From: Desulfocurvus vexinensis DSM 17965 | GTDB lineage: Bacteria; Desulfobacterota; Desulfovibrionia; Desulfovibrionales; Desulfovibrionaceae | Direction of reading: 5' to 3' | Length of the DNA: 64,000 nucleotides | NCBI RefSeq assembly: GCF_000519125.1 | Contig: NZ_JAEX01000002.1 | Span: 62,001 to 126,000 of the forward strand | Shown: positions 1 through 8,156 of the stretch, in pieces | Numbering within the stretch: the stretch's first letter is position 1 | How the letters are laid out: each line of letters opens with the position of its first letter | Notes under the pieces: model-generated | The model's database searches: none | Told to the model about the DNA's origin: nothing | What the model saw: only the letters and a program-made list of their open reading frames with translations | Program-made: the position numbers and the translations under genes

Positions 1-1234
1 TGGCGGCGGCGCTGGCGGCGCGGCCCAGCATGTCGAAGACGCTCAGGCCCTTCTTCCAGGGCTGGGGCTCGCCGTCCTCGTCGTCGTCGGGCTGGGCGGG
101 CCCGGCGGGGGCCTGGGGCGAGGCGCCGCGCCCGCCCGTCAGGCGCAGGTAGGCCGGGATGAGCACTACGGTGACGATGGGGTTGACCAAGAGCCCGAAG
201 GCGGCGGCCATGCCGAACTGGCGCAGGATCTCGATCTTGTTCACCGTGATGGAGGCGAAGCCCAGGAAGGTGGTCAGGCTGGTGATGAGGATGACCACGC
301 CCATCTTGGAGACCATGTAGTCGAAGGCCAGCCGGCCCGGGCCGCGCTTGTGCAGCCCTTCGCGGTATTCGGAAATGAGGTGGATGTCCTCGGTGGAGCC
401 GATGACGATGACCAGCGAGGGCACGATCATGGTCAGGATGTTCAGGGGGATGTCGGCCAGGACCATGAAGGCGGCCATCCAGCAGATGCTGGTGCCCGCC
501 GTGAGCAGCGGCAGGATGGCGCTGGCGGGCGAGCGGGTCATGAGCACCAGCGTCAGCACCAGCACCAGCACCGACAGCGGCACCAGGCGCAGCTGGTCGT
601 CGATCATGGTCTTGGAGATGACCGTGCGGAAATAGGGGTTGCCGAGCTGGAAGGCCTCCTCGAAGCGGCCCTGGCAGGGCTCGAGCAGGGTTTCGATGGA
701 GGCGGCCAGGGTGTTGTAGTATTCGGGGTCGGCGTTGTCGGGCTCGATGAACACGTTGACCGAAGTGGTGGTGCCGTCCTCGGAGAGCAGGTTGCCCGCC
801 ACCAGGGGGCTTTCCAGGGCCCGCTGGCGGATGGCCTCGGCCTCGGCGCGGTCCGCCGGGGGCTGGCGCATGAGCGGGCCGGAGCGCAGGGTGCCCTCGT
901 CGTGGCGGAAGTCGGCGGCGGAGAACAGGCTCTCCACGCGCACCACCCCGGGCAGCCCTTCGAGCTGGTAGGCCAACTCCTCGATGAGCGCCAGGCGGTC
1001 CGGGTCGAACAGGTCGGCGTCGCGCAGGCAGATGACGGTGACCTGGTCGGTGCCGAAGGTGGCCACCGTGCGCTCGTAAGCCTCGCGCGCCCGGGGGTCG
1101 TCGGTCATCATCCCGTTCACCGACGGGTCGATGCGCAGGTCCTTGGCGATGAACAGGGCGCAGGCGGTGATCGCCGCCAGGATCAGGACAACCGTCCAGG
1201 GCCTGTCGTAGGCCTGGCGCATGAGACGCTGCAC
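1..1234 (-). CDS. RND/MMPL-family exporter, N-terminal part (C-terminus beyond window)
   Basis: Inner-membrane exporter of the RND superfamily, MMPL/COG1033 type; substrate unknown. Only about the first 411 residues are present and the frame is still open at base 1. One membrane helix lies near residues 9-28. A large periplasmic loop follows to about residue 205, then five closely spaced helices with the family's small acidic and polar motifs (for example VIGSTEDIHLISEYR). A charged linker follows. This is half of the usual 12-helix protein. I chose the GTG at 1234 because GGAGGTG lies five bases upstream; an ATG 12 bases further in has no ribosome site. It is the second gene after the LolA-like gene at 1268. 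Such pairs are commonly found together, which suggests lipid or hydrophobic-compound export. Confidence 0.85.
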   Translation of the reverse strand, partial: MQRLMRQAYDRPWTVVLILAAITACALFIAKDLRIDPSVNGMMTDDPRAREAYERTVATFGTDQVTVICLRDADLFDPDRLALIEELAYQLEGLPGVVRVESLFSAADFRHDEGTLRSGPLMRQPPADRAEAEAIRQRALESPLVAGNLLSEDGTTTSVNVFIEPDNADPEYYNTLAASIETLLEPCQGRFEEAFQLGNPYFRTVISKTMIDDQLRLVPLSVLVLVLTLVLMTRSPASAILPLLTAGTSICWMAAFMVLADIPLNILTMIVPSLVIVIGSTEDIHLISEYREGLHKRGPGRLAFDYMVSKMGVVILITSLTTFLGFASITVNKIEILRQFGMAAAFGLLVNPIVTVVLIPAYLRLTGGRGASPQAPAGPAQPDDDEDGEPQPWKKGLSVFDMLGRAASAAA

Positions 1235-1267
1235 GGGACACCTCCACGGGGCGGGCTGGCCCCGGGC

Positions 1268-2077
1268 TTATTGCAGGGGGCGGCCTTCCATCACGTACCG
1301 TTCGGTGAACACCGCGTCGTCGATGGCCGCGTCCACCTCGAAGGCGGCCAGGCCCATGAGGGTCTGGTGCTTGGCGCGCAGGTTGTTCATCAGCGTCTTG
1401 CGGGCGATCCACATCTGGCCGCGCACGTTTTCCAGGTCGTGGGCGGTCTGGACCTTGACGAGGCGGCCGCGCGGGTCGTGGTACTCGATCTTGACGGTGA
1501 AGGTGATGTCCTTGCGCACGTAGAACACGCGCTTGCCGTAGCCCGACTCCTTGGCCTTGGCCTCGGTGGCCGGGGTGACCTCGACGATGTGGCAGTCCTG
1601 GCCGTCCAGTTCCGCCGAGCCGGTGAGGGTCATGTCGTACTGGTCCAGGTCGTCGGGCTCCATGTCCTCGTAGGTGAAGTCGGTGCCCATGAAGAAGTCG
1701 GCCTTGGAGCTGGAGGCCACGCGCTGCATCTTGCCCGTGGCGGGCATGTACAGCCACTGTTTGGCCTGGCCGTCGCCGGTCTCCCAGCTCAGCAGGGCCG
1801 TGCCGGCCAGGTCCGCCGGGGCGGTGAAGGCCATGAGGGTGCGCGCCAGTCCGTCGTCCATGGTCTTCTTCCAGGTCTTGAACTCGCGCTGCTTCTTGTT
1901 CCCCGCATTGTCGGCCAGGATCATGACCACGGTGGACGTGGCGCTGGACGTTTCGTGCAGGTCGCGCTGGCGCTCCAGGATGGCCCGGCCTTCGGCCTTG
2001 GCGTCGGCCAGGGCCGGGGCGGGACCCAGGGCGAGGAAGAGGCATGCCGCGAAGGCGGCGATGATCGTGCTGTGCAT
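1268..2077 (-). CDS. Periplasmic LolA-like outer-membrane lipoprotein-sorting family protein
   Basis: Secreted 269-residue protein with a signal peptide ending near ALADA (residues 1-25). The rest matches the LolA-like family usually annotated as outer membrane lipoprotein-sorting protein: a single beta-rich domain with the typical pattern of Trp-Leu-Tyr-Met-Pro, a FMGTDFTYEDME stretch and a C-terminal 'tLMNNLRAKH' segment. These proteins usually sit beside MMPL exporters, as here with the gene at 1-1234, 33 bases downstream. They are thought to carry a lipid or hydrophobic ligand in the periplasm. The start has AAGGAG seven bases upstream. The ligand cannot be read from sequence. Confidence 0.8.
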   Translation of the reverse strand: MHSTIIAAFAACLFLALGPAPALADAKAEGRAILERQRDLHETSSATSTVVMILADNAGNKKQREFKTWKKTMDDGLARTLMAFTAPADLAGTALLSWETGDGQAKQWLYMPATGKMQRVASSSKADFFMGTDFTYEDMEPDDLDQYDMTLTGSAELDGQDCHIVEVTPATEAKAKESGYGKRVFYVRKDITFTVKIEYHDPRGRLVKVQTAHDLENVRGQMWIARKTLMNNLRAKHQTLMGLAAFEVDAAIDDAVFTERYVMEGRPLQ

Positions 2078-2197
2078 GGCGTGCTCCTTTTTCGGGGCGG
2101 AGCATAAATGAACAACGCCAGCATTTCCATCGGAAATATTGGGCCGGGCCCTCGCTTTCGGGGGCTGGCCGGGGCCGGGGCGCGGTCGGGCGGCGGG

Positions 2198-3790
2198 TCA
2201 GCGCGCGTTGCGCAGGCGCATGCGCTCGGAGCTCACGCGGCCTTCGAGGTCGAACTTGCGGATGCGGTAGCCGATCTGGCGCTCGGTGAGCCCCAGGGCT
2301 TCGGCGGCGCGGCGCTTGATCCAGCCCGCCTCGCGCAGGGCGGCGATGATCTCGGCGCGCTCCATTTCCTTGAGCGAGTGCTTGCGGACTGGAAAGGCGC
2401 CCGGGGAGGCCGCGCGCTCGGGCGCGGGCCCGCCCGGTTCCGCAGGCGCCCCGGCCCCGGGGTCCAGGGCCAGGCGCACCAGCTGCTCGTCGATGCGGTC
2501 GCCTTCGGCCATGATGACCAGCCGCTCCACCAGGTGCTCCAGCTCGCGCACGTTGCCCGGCCAGTCGCGCGCGGTGAGGAAGTCCAGCGCGCCGGGGGTC
2601 AGGAAGAGGTTGCGCCCGTACTCGTGGGCCATCTTGCGCAGGAAGTGGTTGAGCAGGCCGGGCACGTCCTCCTTGCGGCGGCGCAGGGGCGGCACGGTGA
2701 TGGGAAACACGTTCAGGCGGTAGTAGAGGTCCAGGCGGAAGTCGCCCTGGTCCACCAGCTCGCGCAGGTCGCGGTTGGTGGCGGCCAGGATGCGCACGTC
2801 CACGGTGATGGTGCGGTTGCCGCCGATGCGCTCGAACTCGCGCTCCTGGATCACGCGCAGCAGCTTGGATTGCAGCGGCAGGGGCAGTTCGCCGATTTCG
2901 TCCAGGAAGATGCTGCCCCGGTGGGCGTCCTCGAAGCGCCCGGGCTTGGAGGACGTGGCCCCGGTGAAGGCGCCCTTCTCGTAGCCGAACAGCTCGGATT
3001 CCAGGAGGTTTTCGGGGATGGAGGCGCAGTTGACCTTGACGAAGGGATGGGCCTTGCGTTCGGAGAGGTCGTGGATGATGCGCGCGATAAGCGTCTTGCC
3101 CGTGCCGGACTCGCCGAGCAGCAGCACCGTGGCCTTGGTGGGCGCGACCTTCTCGATCTGGCGCTCCACCTCCTGCATGGGCGTGCTGGCGCCGACGATG
3201 TACAGCCCGCGCGTCTCCTTGGAAATCTGGTACTTGAGGGTCACGTTTTCGCGGCGCAGTTCCTCCTCGCGCTGGCGCACGGTCTCGCTGATGCGAAACA
3301 TCTGGGCCAACAGGGTGGCCACCACGTTGAGGAAGTCGATGTCCTCGCGCACGTCCACGCCCTGGCCGAAGAGCCGGTCCACACTGAGCACGCCGATGGT
3401 CTCGTTGCCCAGGATGATGGGCACCCCGGTGTAGGACACCGGGCGCGCGCCGCCGTCGCGGGCGCGGGTCTTGTTCAGGAACAGCGGCTCGTCGCAGACG
3501 TTGGGGATGTGCAGCGGCGCGGCGGTGCGGAATATCTTCCCCGTGGCGCCCTCGCTGGTCTTGTAGACGCCCCGGCGGCGCTCCTCGTCGGTCAGCCCGT
3601 GGGAGGCCATGATGACCAGCTCGCCGGTGTCGCGGTCGAGCATGGTCACGGTGGCGCGCTCCATGGCCAGGGAGGCCGACAGGATGCGCAGGGCTTCCTT
3701 GAGGGCCTGGCCGAGGTCCAGGGCTTTGTGGATGATGGTGCTGATCTCGGAGAGCACCTGGAGCTTGATCTGGGTCAGGGACGGCGGCAT
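2198..3790 (-). CDS. NifA-like sigma-54-dependent transcriptional activator with GAF domain
   Basis: Enhancer-binding protein of about 530 residues. Order: N-terminal GAF sensor (about 10-165), a helical linker, an AAA+ domain with Walker A GESGTGKT, the sigma-54 contact loop GAFTGA and Walker [10 protein letters not shown], a proline/alanine-rich linker, and a Fis-type helix-turn-helix ending in [13 protein letters not shown]. The architecture and HTH resemble NifA, but no nif genes are visible, so the target is unknown. The open frame extends to 3961. I prefer the ATG at 3790 because the GAF homology starts there and the best promoter would initiate downstream of the longer start. It lies downstream of the Hdr operon on the same strand, after 330 bases with its own promoter-like site. 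Confidence 0.85.
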   Translation of the reverse strand: MPPSLTQIKLQVLSEISTIIHKALDLGQALKEALRILSASLAMERATVTMLDRDTGELVIMASHGLTDEERRRGVYKTSEGATGKIFRTAAPLHIPNVCDEPLFLNKTRARDGGARPVSYTGVPIILGNETIGVLSVDRLFGQGVDVREDIDFLNVVATLLAQMFRISETVRQREEELRRENVTLKYQISKETRGLYIVGASTPMQEVERQIEKVAPTKATVLLLGESGTGKTLIARIIHDLSERKAHPFVKVNCASIPENLLESELFGYEKGAFTGATSSKPGRFEDAHRGSIFLDEIGELPLPLQSKLLRVIQEREFERIGGNRTITVDVRILAATNRDLRELVDQGDFRLDLYYRLNVFPITVPPLRRRKEDVPGLLNHFLRKMAHEYGRNLFLTPGALDFLTARDWPGNVRELEHLVERLVIMAEGDRIDEQLVRLALDPGAGAPAEPGGPAPERAASPGAFPVRKHSLKEMERAEIIAALREAGWIKRRAAEALGLTERQIGYRIRKFDLEGRVSSERMRLRNAR

Positions 3791-4122
3791 GCGGGGAGCT
3801 ATGCAACCGCAATGCCGGAGCGCACGGCGCCCGGCGTTCCCGGGGGGCTGCGTCCAGTGTGCTGATTTCAATGCCTTTTTCTGGGCGGCGGCGGCAGGTG
3901 CTGCGCGGGTGGCTTCTGCGCTGCTTGACAAAAACGGAAAAGACGCCCCTGGTTTGGTCAAAATTGTCGAACGCTCTGGATGGAATTGTCAATTCCCGCA
4001 GGGCGCGCGGACGCCGCCGCCGCCGGGGGTGTCGGCGGCGGCGGGCTTGCCCGGGCGGTGCGGGCCGGGTGATGCACGGCGGGCGATGCGCTGCGGGGCG
4101 GGCGGGGCTGCGCGGGCCGGGG
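3791..4122. promoter_or_regulatory. 332-base intergenic leader upstream of the NifA-like gene
   Basis: No gene seen. This stretch is less GC-rich near 3925-3995 than its surroundings and holds a good sigma-70-like promoter on the minus strand (listed separately). The half next to the HdrD-like gene (4000-4122) is GC-rich with short self-complementary blocks but no clear terminator with a T run. Confidence 0.5.
3963..3992 (-). promoter_or_regulatory. Candidate sigma-70 promoter for the NifA-like gene
   Basis: Read on the minus strand: perfect -35 TTGACA (3992-3987), an 18-base spacer, then -10 GACAAT (3968-3963). The predicted start of transcription near 3956 leaves a leader of about 165 bases before the ATG at 3790. 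Box match only; no experimental support. Confidence 0.45.
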
Positions 4123-5481
4123 TCAGTATTCCTGGTTCTCCAGGTCCACGCCCAGGCGCTCCCACTGGGCCTTGGCCTCGGCCTGGGCCCGCCCGGCCTC
4201 GGCCTCGGCCCAGGGGTCGAGCACCAGGGTTTCGGCCACGAGCTGCCAGATGTACTTCACCTCGTACCTGGCCTCGGGGTAGAACTTGGGGATGCGCTTC
4301 ATGATCTGGTCGCGGCAGTTGGAGCAGCCCACCACCACCACGTCGGCCCCGGTGCGCCGGATCTGGTTGAACTTGTGGCGCGCGTGCCAGGCGGACTCCT
4401 TTTCGTAGGGCATGGGCCACATGCCGCCCCCGGCGCCGCAGCAGTAGTTCAGCTCGCGGTTGGGGGTCATCTCCACGAAGTCGTCCACGCACTGGCGCAG
4501 GATCCAGCGCGGCTCCTCGAAGAATCCGCGCCCGAAGTGGCGCAGCAGCTCGCGTCCGTGCTTACACGAGTCGTGCCAGGTGAAGCGCCGCCCGGCGTTG
4601 ACCGACGGGTCCAGGCGGATGCGCCCGTCGCGGATCAGCTCCACCAGGTAGTCGTAGAGGTAGATGTAGCCCACGCGGTTGTTGGGGTCCTCCACCACGC
4701 AGCGCTCCATGCCCTTGCGGCAGCCGTAGGACCCGCCGCCGCAGTCGGGCATGATCATGCGTTCGATGCCCATGCGCTGCATGTAGTCGATCTTGCGCTT
4801 GGCCAACAGGCGGTTGGCGTCGTAGTTGCCGGTGAACAGCGCCCAGTCCACGGCCTCCCAGCCCTCGCTGGGCACGGTCCAGTTCTCGCGCGCGGCGTAG
4901 AAGATGCGCCACCACCAGAGCTGGTCCTCGAAGTCGCCGTAGACCTCCTTGGAGTTGGGGAAGAACAGGATCTTGGCCTCCTGCCGGTCCACGGGCACGT
5001 AGAAGCCCGGGCAGTCGTCGTCGGCCATTTCCTGGCCCAGCTCGGCCATGCCGGTGAGGTAGTCCTCGCGGGCGATGGCCAGGTTGTTGCCGCTCTCGAC
5101 GTTGTTGGCCATGCCCTTGTGCAGGCTGCCGGGCACCTTGTCGCGCTCGCGCAGGTGCTTCATGTGGCCCATGACCCCGGGGATGTCCACGCCCTGGGGG
5201 CAGGCCTGGGAGCAACGGCCGCAGCCCGTGCATAGCCAGGGGAAGGCCGAGGCCACCACCTCGTCCACCAGGCCCAGGGCCAGCATGCGCATGACGCGGC
5301 GGGTGTCCCAGCCCTCCATGCCCGGGGTGCCGGTGACGGGGCAGCCGTTGGAGCAGGTGCCGCAGGCCATGCAGGCGTTGAAGTCGAACTTGGCCAGATA
5401 GTCGCGGACCTCGGCGGGCATCGCCCGGGGAACCACGGGCGGCGGGGCCTGGGGCGCGGCGGTTTGGGGTGCGGTGTCCAT
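4123..5481 (-). CDS. HdrD/TmcB-like (Fe-S) CCG-domain protein
   Basis: Cytoplasmic iron-sulfur protein of 452 residues, homologous to the HdrD/DsrK/TmcB family that carries out thiol-disulfide redox chemistry. Two [4Fe-4S] motifs lie near the N-terminus (CMACGTCSNGCP and CTGCGRCSQACP). The C-terminal half has one complete CCG motif set: HDSC, NYCCGAGGG and GCSNC. The first CCG repeat is degenerate (PDCGGGSYGC only), as in TmcB and DsrK. It resembles TmcB at 46925 through a shared WTVPSEGW / ALFTGNYD region. It is the last gene of the eight-gene Hdr operon, 96 bases after the universal stress gene. AAGGAG lies upstream of the ATG. A disulfide carrier such as DsrC is a plausible substrate, by inference. 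Confidence 0.85.
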   Translation of the reverse strand: MDTAPQTAAPQAPPPVVPRAMPAEVRDYLAKFDFNACMACGTCSNGCPVTGTPGMEGWDTRRVMRMLALGLVDEVVASAFPWLCTGCGRCSQACPQGVDIPGVMGHMKHLRERDKVPGSLHKGMANNVESGNNLAIAREDYLTGMAELGQEMADDDCPGFYVPVDRQEAKILFFPNSKEVYGDFEDQLWWWRIFYAARENWTVPSEGWEAVDWALFTGNYDANRLLAKRKIDYMQRMGIERMIMPDCGGGSYGCRKGMERCVVEDPNNRVGYIYLYDYLVELIRDGRIRLDPSVNAGRRFTWHDSCKHGRELLRHFGRGFFEEPRWILRQCVDDFVEMTPNRELNYCCGAGGGMWPMPYEKESAWHARHKFNQIRRTGADVVVVGCSNCRDQIMKRIPKFYPEARYEVKYIWQLVAETLVLDPWAEAEAGRAQAEAKAQWERLGVDLENQEY

Positions 5482-5577
5482 GGCGTGCTCCTTGGGCGCT
5501 TGGGCCCGCCGGGGGCGGGATGCTCCTGCGGCGGGCCGTTGCGGCCCCGGGGCGGCAGGGGCCCCGGGGCCTTGGGG

Positions 5578-6534
5578 CTAGGCGGTGGTCGGCTCGGCGG
5601 CCTGCTCGGGCCGCACGGCGGCGCCGGACTGGTCGTAGAACATGCCGCAGCGCAGGTCGAAGTGGCGGTTGATGCTCATGGTCGGGCAGCTGGCGTTGAG
5701 CGCCACCTGGGCCACCGTGGAGCCCAGGTAGGCCTCCTCGGGGTCCTTCTCCCGGCTGTGGTGGGCCATGAGGATCAGGTCGGCCCCGCGCATGCGGGCG
5801 TACTTGAGGATCTCCATGGACGGCACGCCCTCCCAGCTCTCGTAGGACACCTCGCGGATGCCCTCCAGGCGCGGGGCGAACTCCTTGAGCATGCGCCCGC
5901 GCGCCTCGGCGATGCCCGCCTCGATCTGGCGCTGGTCGGGCGCCTCCATGCCGTGGCCCACGTCCAGGGCGTGGAACACGTGCAGGGCCGCGCCGTACTG
6001 GCGGGCGAGCTGCCCGCCGTAGCCCACGGCGCATTCGGCCTGGAAGGAGAAGTCCGTGGCGACCACGATGCTGGCGAACTGCATGCGGCCCTCGGGCACC
6101 TCGTTGGCCACGATCATCACCGGGCAGCGCGCCTTCTGGCTCACGCGCTCGATGTTCGAGCCCGCGATGCCCCACATGCGCGAACGGCGTTGCAGGTCGT
6201 CTTCGGTGCTGCAACCCATGACGATGAGGTCCGCGTTCTTCTTGCGCGCCAGGCGCAGGATTTCCGCGTGCGGGATGCCGGGCACCACGAGCACGTCGCA
6301 GCCCGGGCAGTCCGCCAGCTGGCGGGCGTAGACCTGCCGGATGGTCGCGGTGATGCGCTCCACCTCGCCCGACGGCATGAGGTGCTCGATGGCGCCCCAG
6401 CCGTGGGACGGCAGGCCACAGACGTGAAGCAGGGTCATGTTCGCCTCGTGCTTGCGGGCGAAGGCGAAGGCGGCGTTGGCCGCGCTGCGGCAGACCTCGG
6501 ACGGTGTCACAGCCAGTACGATGTCCTTGAACAT
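5578..6534 (-). CDS. Tandem universal stress protein (two UspA domains)
   Basis: A 318-residue cytoplasmic protein with two UspA folds (about 1-143 and 150-300). Each ends in the usual strand motif, CPVMIVAN in the first and CPTMSINRH in the second. In the second domain the nucleotide-loop Gly-Ser-Thr is visible (YLGSTVAQV) but the full G-2x-G-9x-G(S/T) pattern is incomplete, so ATP binding is uncertain. It lies inside the Hdr operon between hdrB and the HdrD-like gene. This suggests a regulatory or energy-sensing role tied to the redox complex, by inference from position. Confidence 0.88.
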   Translation of the reverse strand: MFKDIVLAVTPSEVCRSAANAAFAFARKHEANMTLLHVCGLPSHGWGAIEHLMPSGEVERITATIRQVYARQLADCPGCDVLVVPGIPHAEILRLARKKNADLIVMGCSTEDDLQRRSRMWGIAGSNIERVSQKARCPVMIVANEVPEGRMQFASIVVATDFSFQAECAVGYGGQLARQYGAALHVFHALDVGHGMEAPDQRQIEAGIAEARGRMLKEFAPRLEGIREVSYESWEGVPSMEILKYARMRGADLILMAHHSREKDPEEAYLGSTVAQVALNASCPTMSINRHFDLRCGMFYDQSGAAVRPEQAAEPTTA

Positions 6535-6663
6535 GGCGTTACCCCCCTGTTGCAGGGTTGATCCTCGGCCTTGGTGCCCGGACGGGCCGGGCCTGGGCCG
6601 GGGGGCGGGCGCGCCTCCGCCCTCCGGCGGCCCCTTGCGGGGCGCGGTGGTGGGCCGGCCGGC

Positions 6664-7584
6664 CTAGCCGGCCCCTGCCGCCTGGGTCACGGGCTGCGGG
6701 GCGGGCGGGCCCTCCCGCAGCCGGGCGAGGAAGCCGGGCGGCACGGCCAGGTTCTTGCCAAGCAGCACCTGCCCGGCGTCCAGGCCCATGGCCAGGCCCA
6801 GAACCTGGGGCAGGTACAGCACGGCCACGGGCCTGGCCAGCCCGGCTTGCCTCTGGAACGCTTCGAGATTCATCTGGCACATGGGGCAGACGGTGACCAC
6901 GGCGTCGGCCCCGGCGGCGGCGTTCAGGATCTCCGCGATGCGCGGCAGGGCCGCCTCGCGGTGCGTGGTGGACAGCGAGGCCCCGCAGCAGCGGGCGCCC
7001 TTGTCCCAGGCCAGGACTTCGGCCCCCGTGGCCCGCAGCACGGCGTCCATGCTCACGGGGTGCTCGGGGTCGTCGAAGGCGGCGTAGGGCCGCAGGGTCT
7101 GGCAGCCGTAGTAGGGGGCCAGCGTCAGCCCGGCCAGCGGGTGTTCCACCGCCCCGGCGATGCGCGCGGGCCCGATGTCGTTGGCCAGCACGTCCAGCAG
7201 GTGGCGGACCTCGGCGCTGTTCTCCCAGGGCAGGCCCTCGCCCGCCAGGGCGTCCTGAACCCGGGCGTACAGCTTGTGGTCGCGCCGGGCCTCCTGGCGC
7301 GCGGCCAGCAGGTTCAGGTAGCAGGCGCTGCAAGGGGCCAGCACGTCGCACCCGGGCAGGTCGCGTTCGGCCAGGGCCAGGTTGCGCGCGGGCAGGGCCA
7401 TGGCCAGCAGGGCGCTCACGGCGGGGGCCGCGCTGGCCCCGCAGCACGTCCAGCCCGGAATCTCGGTCACCCGGGCGCCCAGGCGCTCCAGCACCAGGCG
7501 GGTGGACACGTCGTACTCCAGGGCCGTGCCCGTGAGGGAGCAGCCGGGGTAGTAGGCGTACTGCACATCCGTTGCGGTGGTCAT
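6664..7584 (-). CDS. hdrB: Heterodisulfide reductase subunit B-like protein
   Basis: HdrB homologue of 306 residues. It carries two complete cysteine-rich CCG domains: YPGCSL, WTCCGAS and CSACYLN in the first half, and YYGCQTL, RCCGASLS and CPMCQMN in the second. In methanogen HdrB these bind two non-cubane [4Fe-4S] clusters that cleave the heterodisulfide, so this copy keeps the full catalytic set. The C-terminal 40 residues are proline-rich. Its ATG overlaps the stop of hdrC by four bases (ATGA), so the two are translationally coupled. In sulfate reducers, which lack CoM-S-S-CoB, the real disulfide substrate is unknown; DsrC is often proposed. Confidence 0.93.
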   Translation of the reverse strand: MTTATDVQYAYYPGCSLTGTALEYDVSTRLVLERLGARVTEIPGWTCCGASAAPAVSALLAMALPARNLALAERDLPGCDVLAPCSACYLNLLAARQEARRDHKLYARVQDALAGEGLPWENSAEVRHLLDVLANDIGPARIAGAVEHPLAGLTLAPYYGCQTLRPYAAFDDPEHPVSMDAVLRATGAEVLAWDKGARCCGASLSTTHREAALPRIAEILNAAAGADAVVTVCPMCQMNLEAFQRQAGLARPVAVLYLPQVLGLAMGLDAGQVLLGKNLAVPPGFLARLREGPPAPQPVTQAAGAG

Positions 7585-8156
7585 TGCCGGGCCTCCTTGC
7601 CTTCCAGGCGGGCGGCGCGCTCGAACAGCGGGGCCAGGGCGCCGTCCCACGGGCCGGAGCCCAGCTCCAGGCGGACCTTGCCCCGGCGCATGAGCCGCAG
7701 CCCCAGCGGGGTGAAGCGCAAGGCCTCGCCCGGGCCAGCCGCGCTGAAGTAGTGCATCATCATTTCCGTCTCGCGCACGCGGCCCCGGCGGCGCACGTTG
7801 TCCAGGAAGGCGCGGTAGAAGGCGCCGTGCCGGGCCAGGGCCGGGTGCCCCGAGGCCCCGGCGATGCGCTTGAGGGCGTTCATGGCCGAGGTCAGCGGCA
7901 GCCCGCGCGGGCAGCGCAGGGTGCAGGCGTAGCAGTTGGAGCACATCCAGAACGCGCCGCTGGAGAACACCGCGTCGGCGCGGCCCATGAGCACCAGCCG
8001 CCACATGCGGCGCGGGGTCATGTCCATGCTCTGGGCGTTGGGGCACGAGGCGCTGCACGTGCCGCACTGCATGCAGGCCGCCAGCATGGCGCGGACCTCG
8101 CCCATGGCCTGCGCCAGGGCCGGGTCGGCCGCCTGGATCACGGGGATGCGGGTCAT
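7581..8156 (-). CDS. hdrC: Heterodisulfide reductase subunit C-like ferredoxin
   Basis: A 191-residue HdrC homologue that carries electrons from HdrA to HdrB. Two [4Fe-4S] motifs are visible, CMQCGTCSASCP (about 29-40) and CSNCYACTLRCP (about 72-83), followed by the usual helical HdrC tail. Its start overlaps the stop of the double HdrA gene by four bases, and its stop overlaps the hdrB start. The tight hdrA2-hdrC-hdrB packing argues that these three form one complex. Confidence 0.93.
   Translation of the reverse strand: MTRIPVIQAADPALAQAMGEVRAMLAACMQCGTCSASCPNAQSMDMTPRRMWRLVLMGRADAVFSSGAFWMCSNCYACTLRCPRGLPLTSAMNALKRIAGASGHPALARHGAFYRAFLDNVRRRGRVRETEMMMHYFSAAGPGEALRFTPLGLRLMRRGKVRLELGSGPWDGALAPLFERAARLEGKEARQ

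Noticed and set aside
350-2107. Long plus-strand open frame opposite the RND/LolA genes
   Set aside because: It is Gly/Val/His/Gln-rich with no motif, and is the mirror of real high-GC genes on the other strand.
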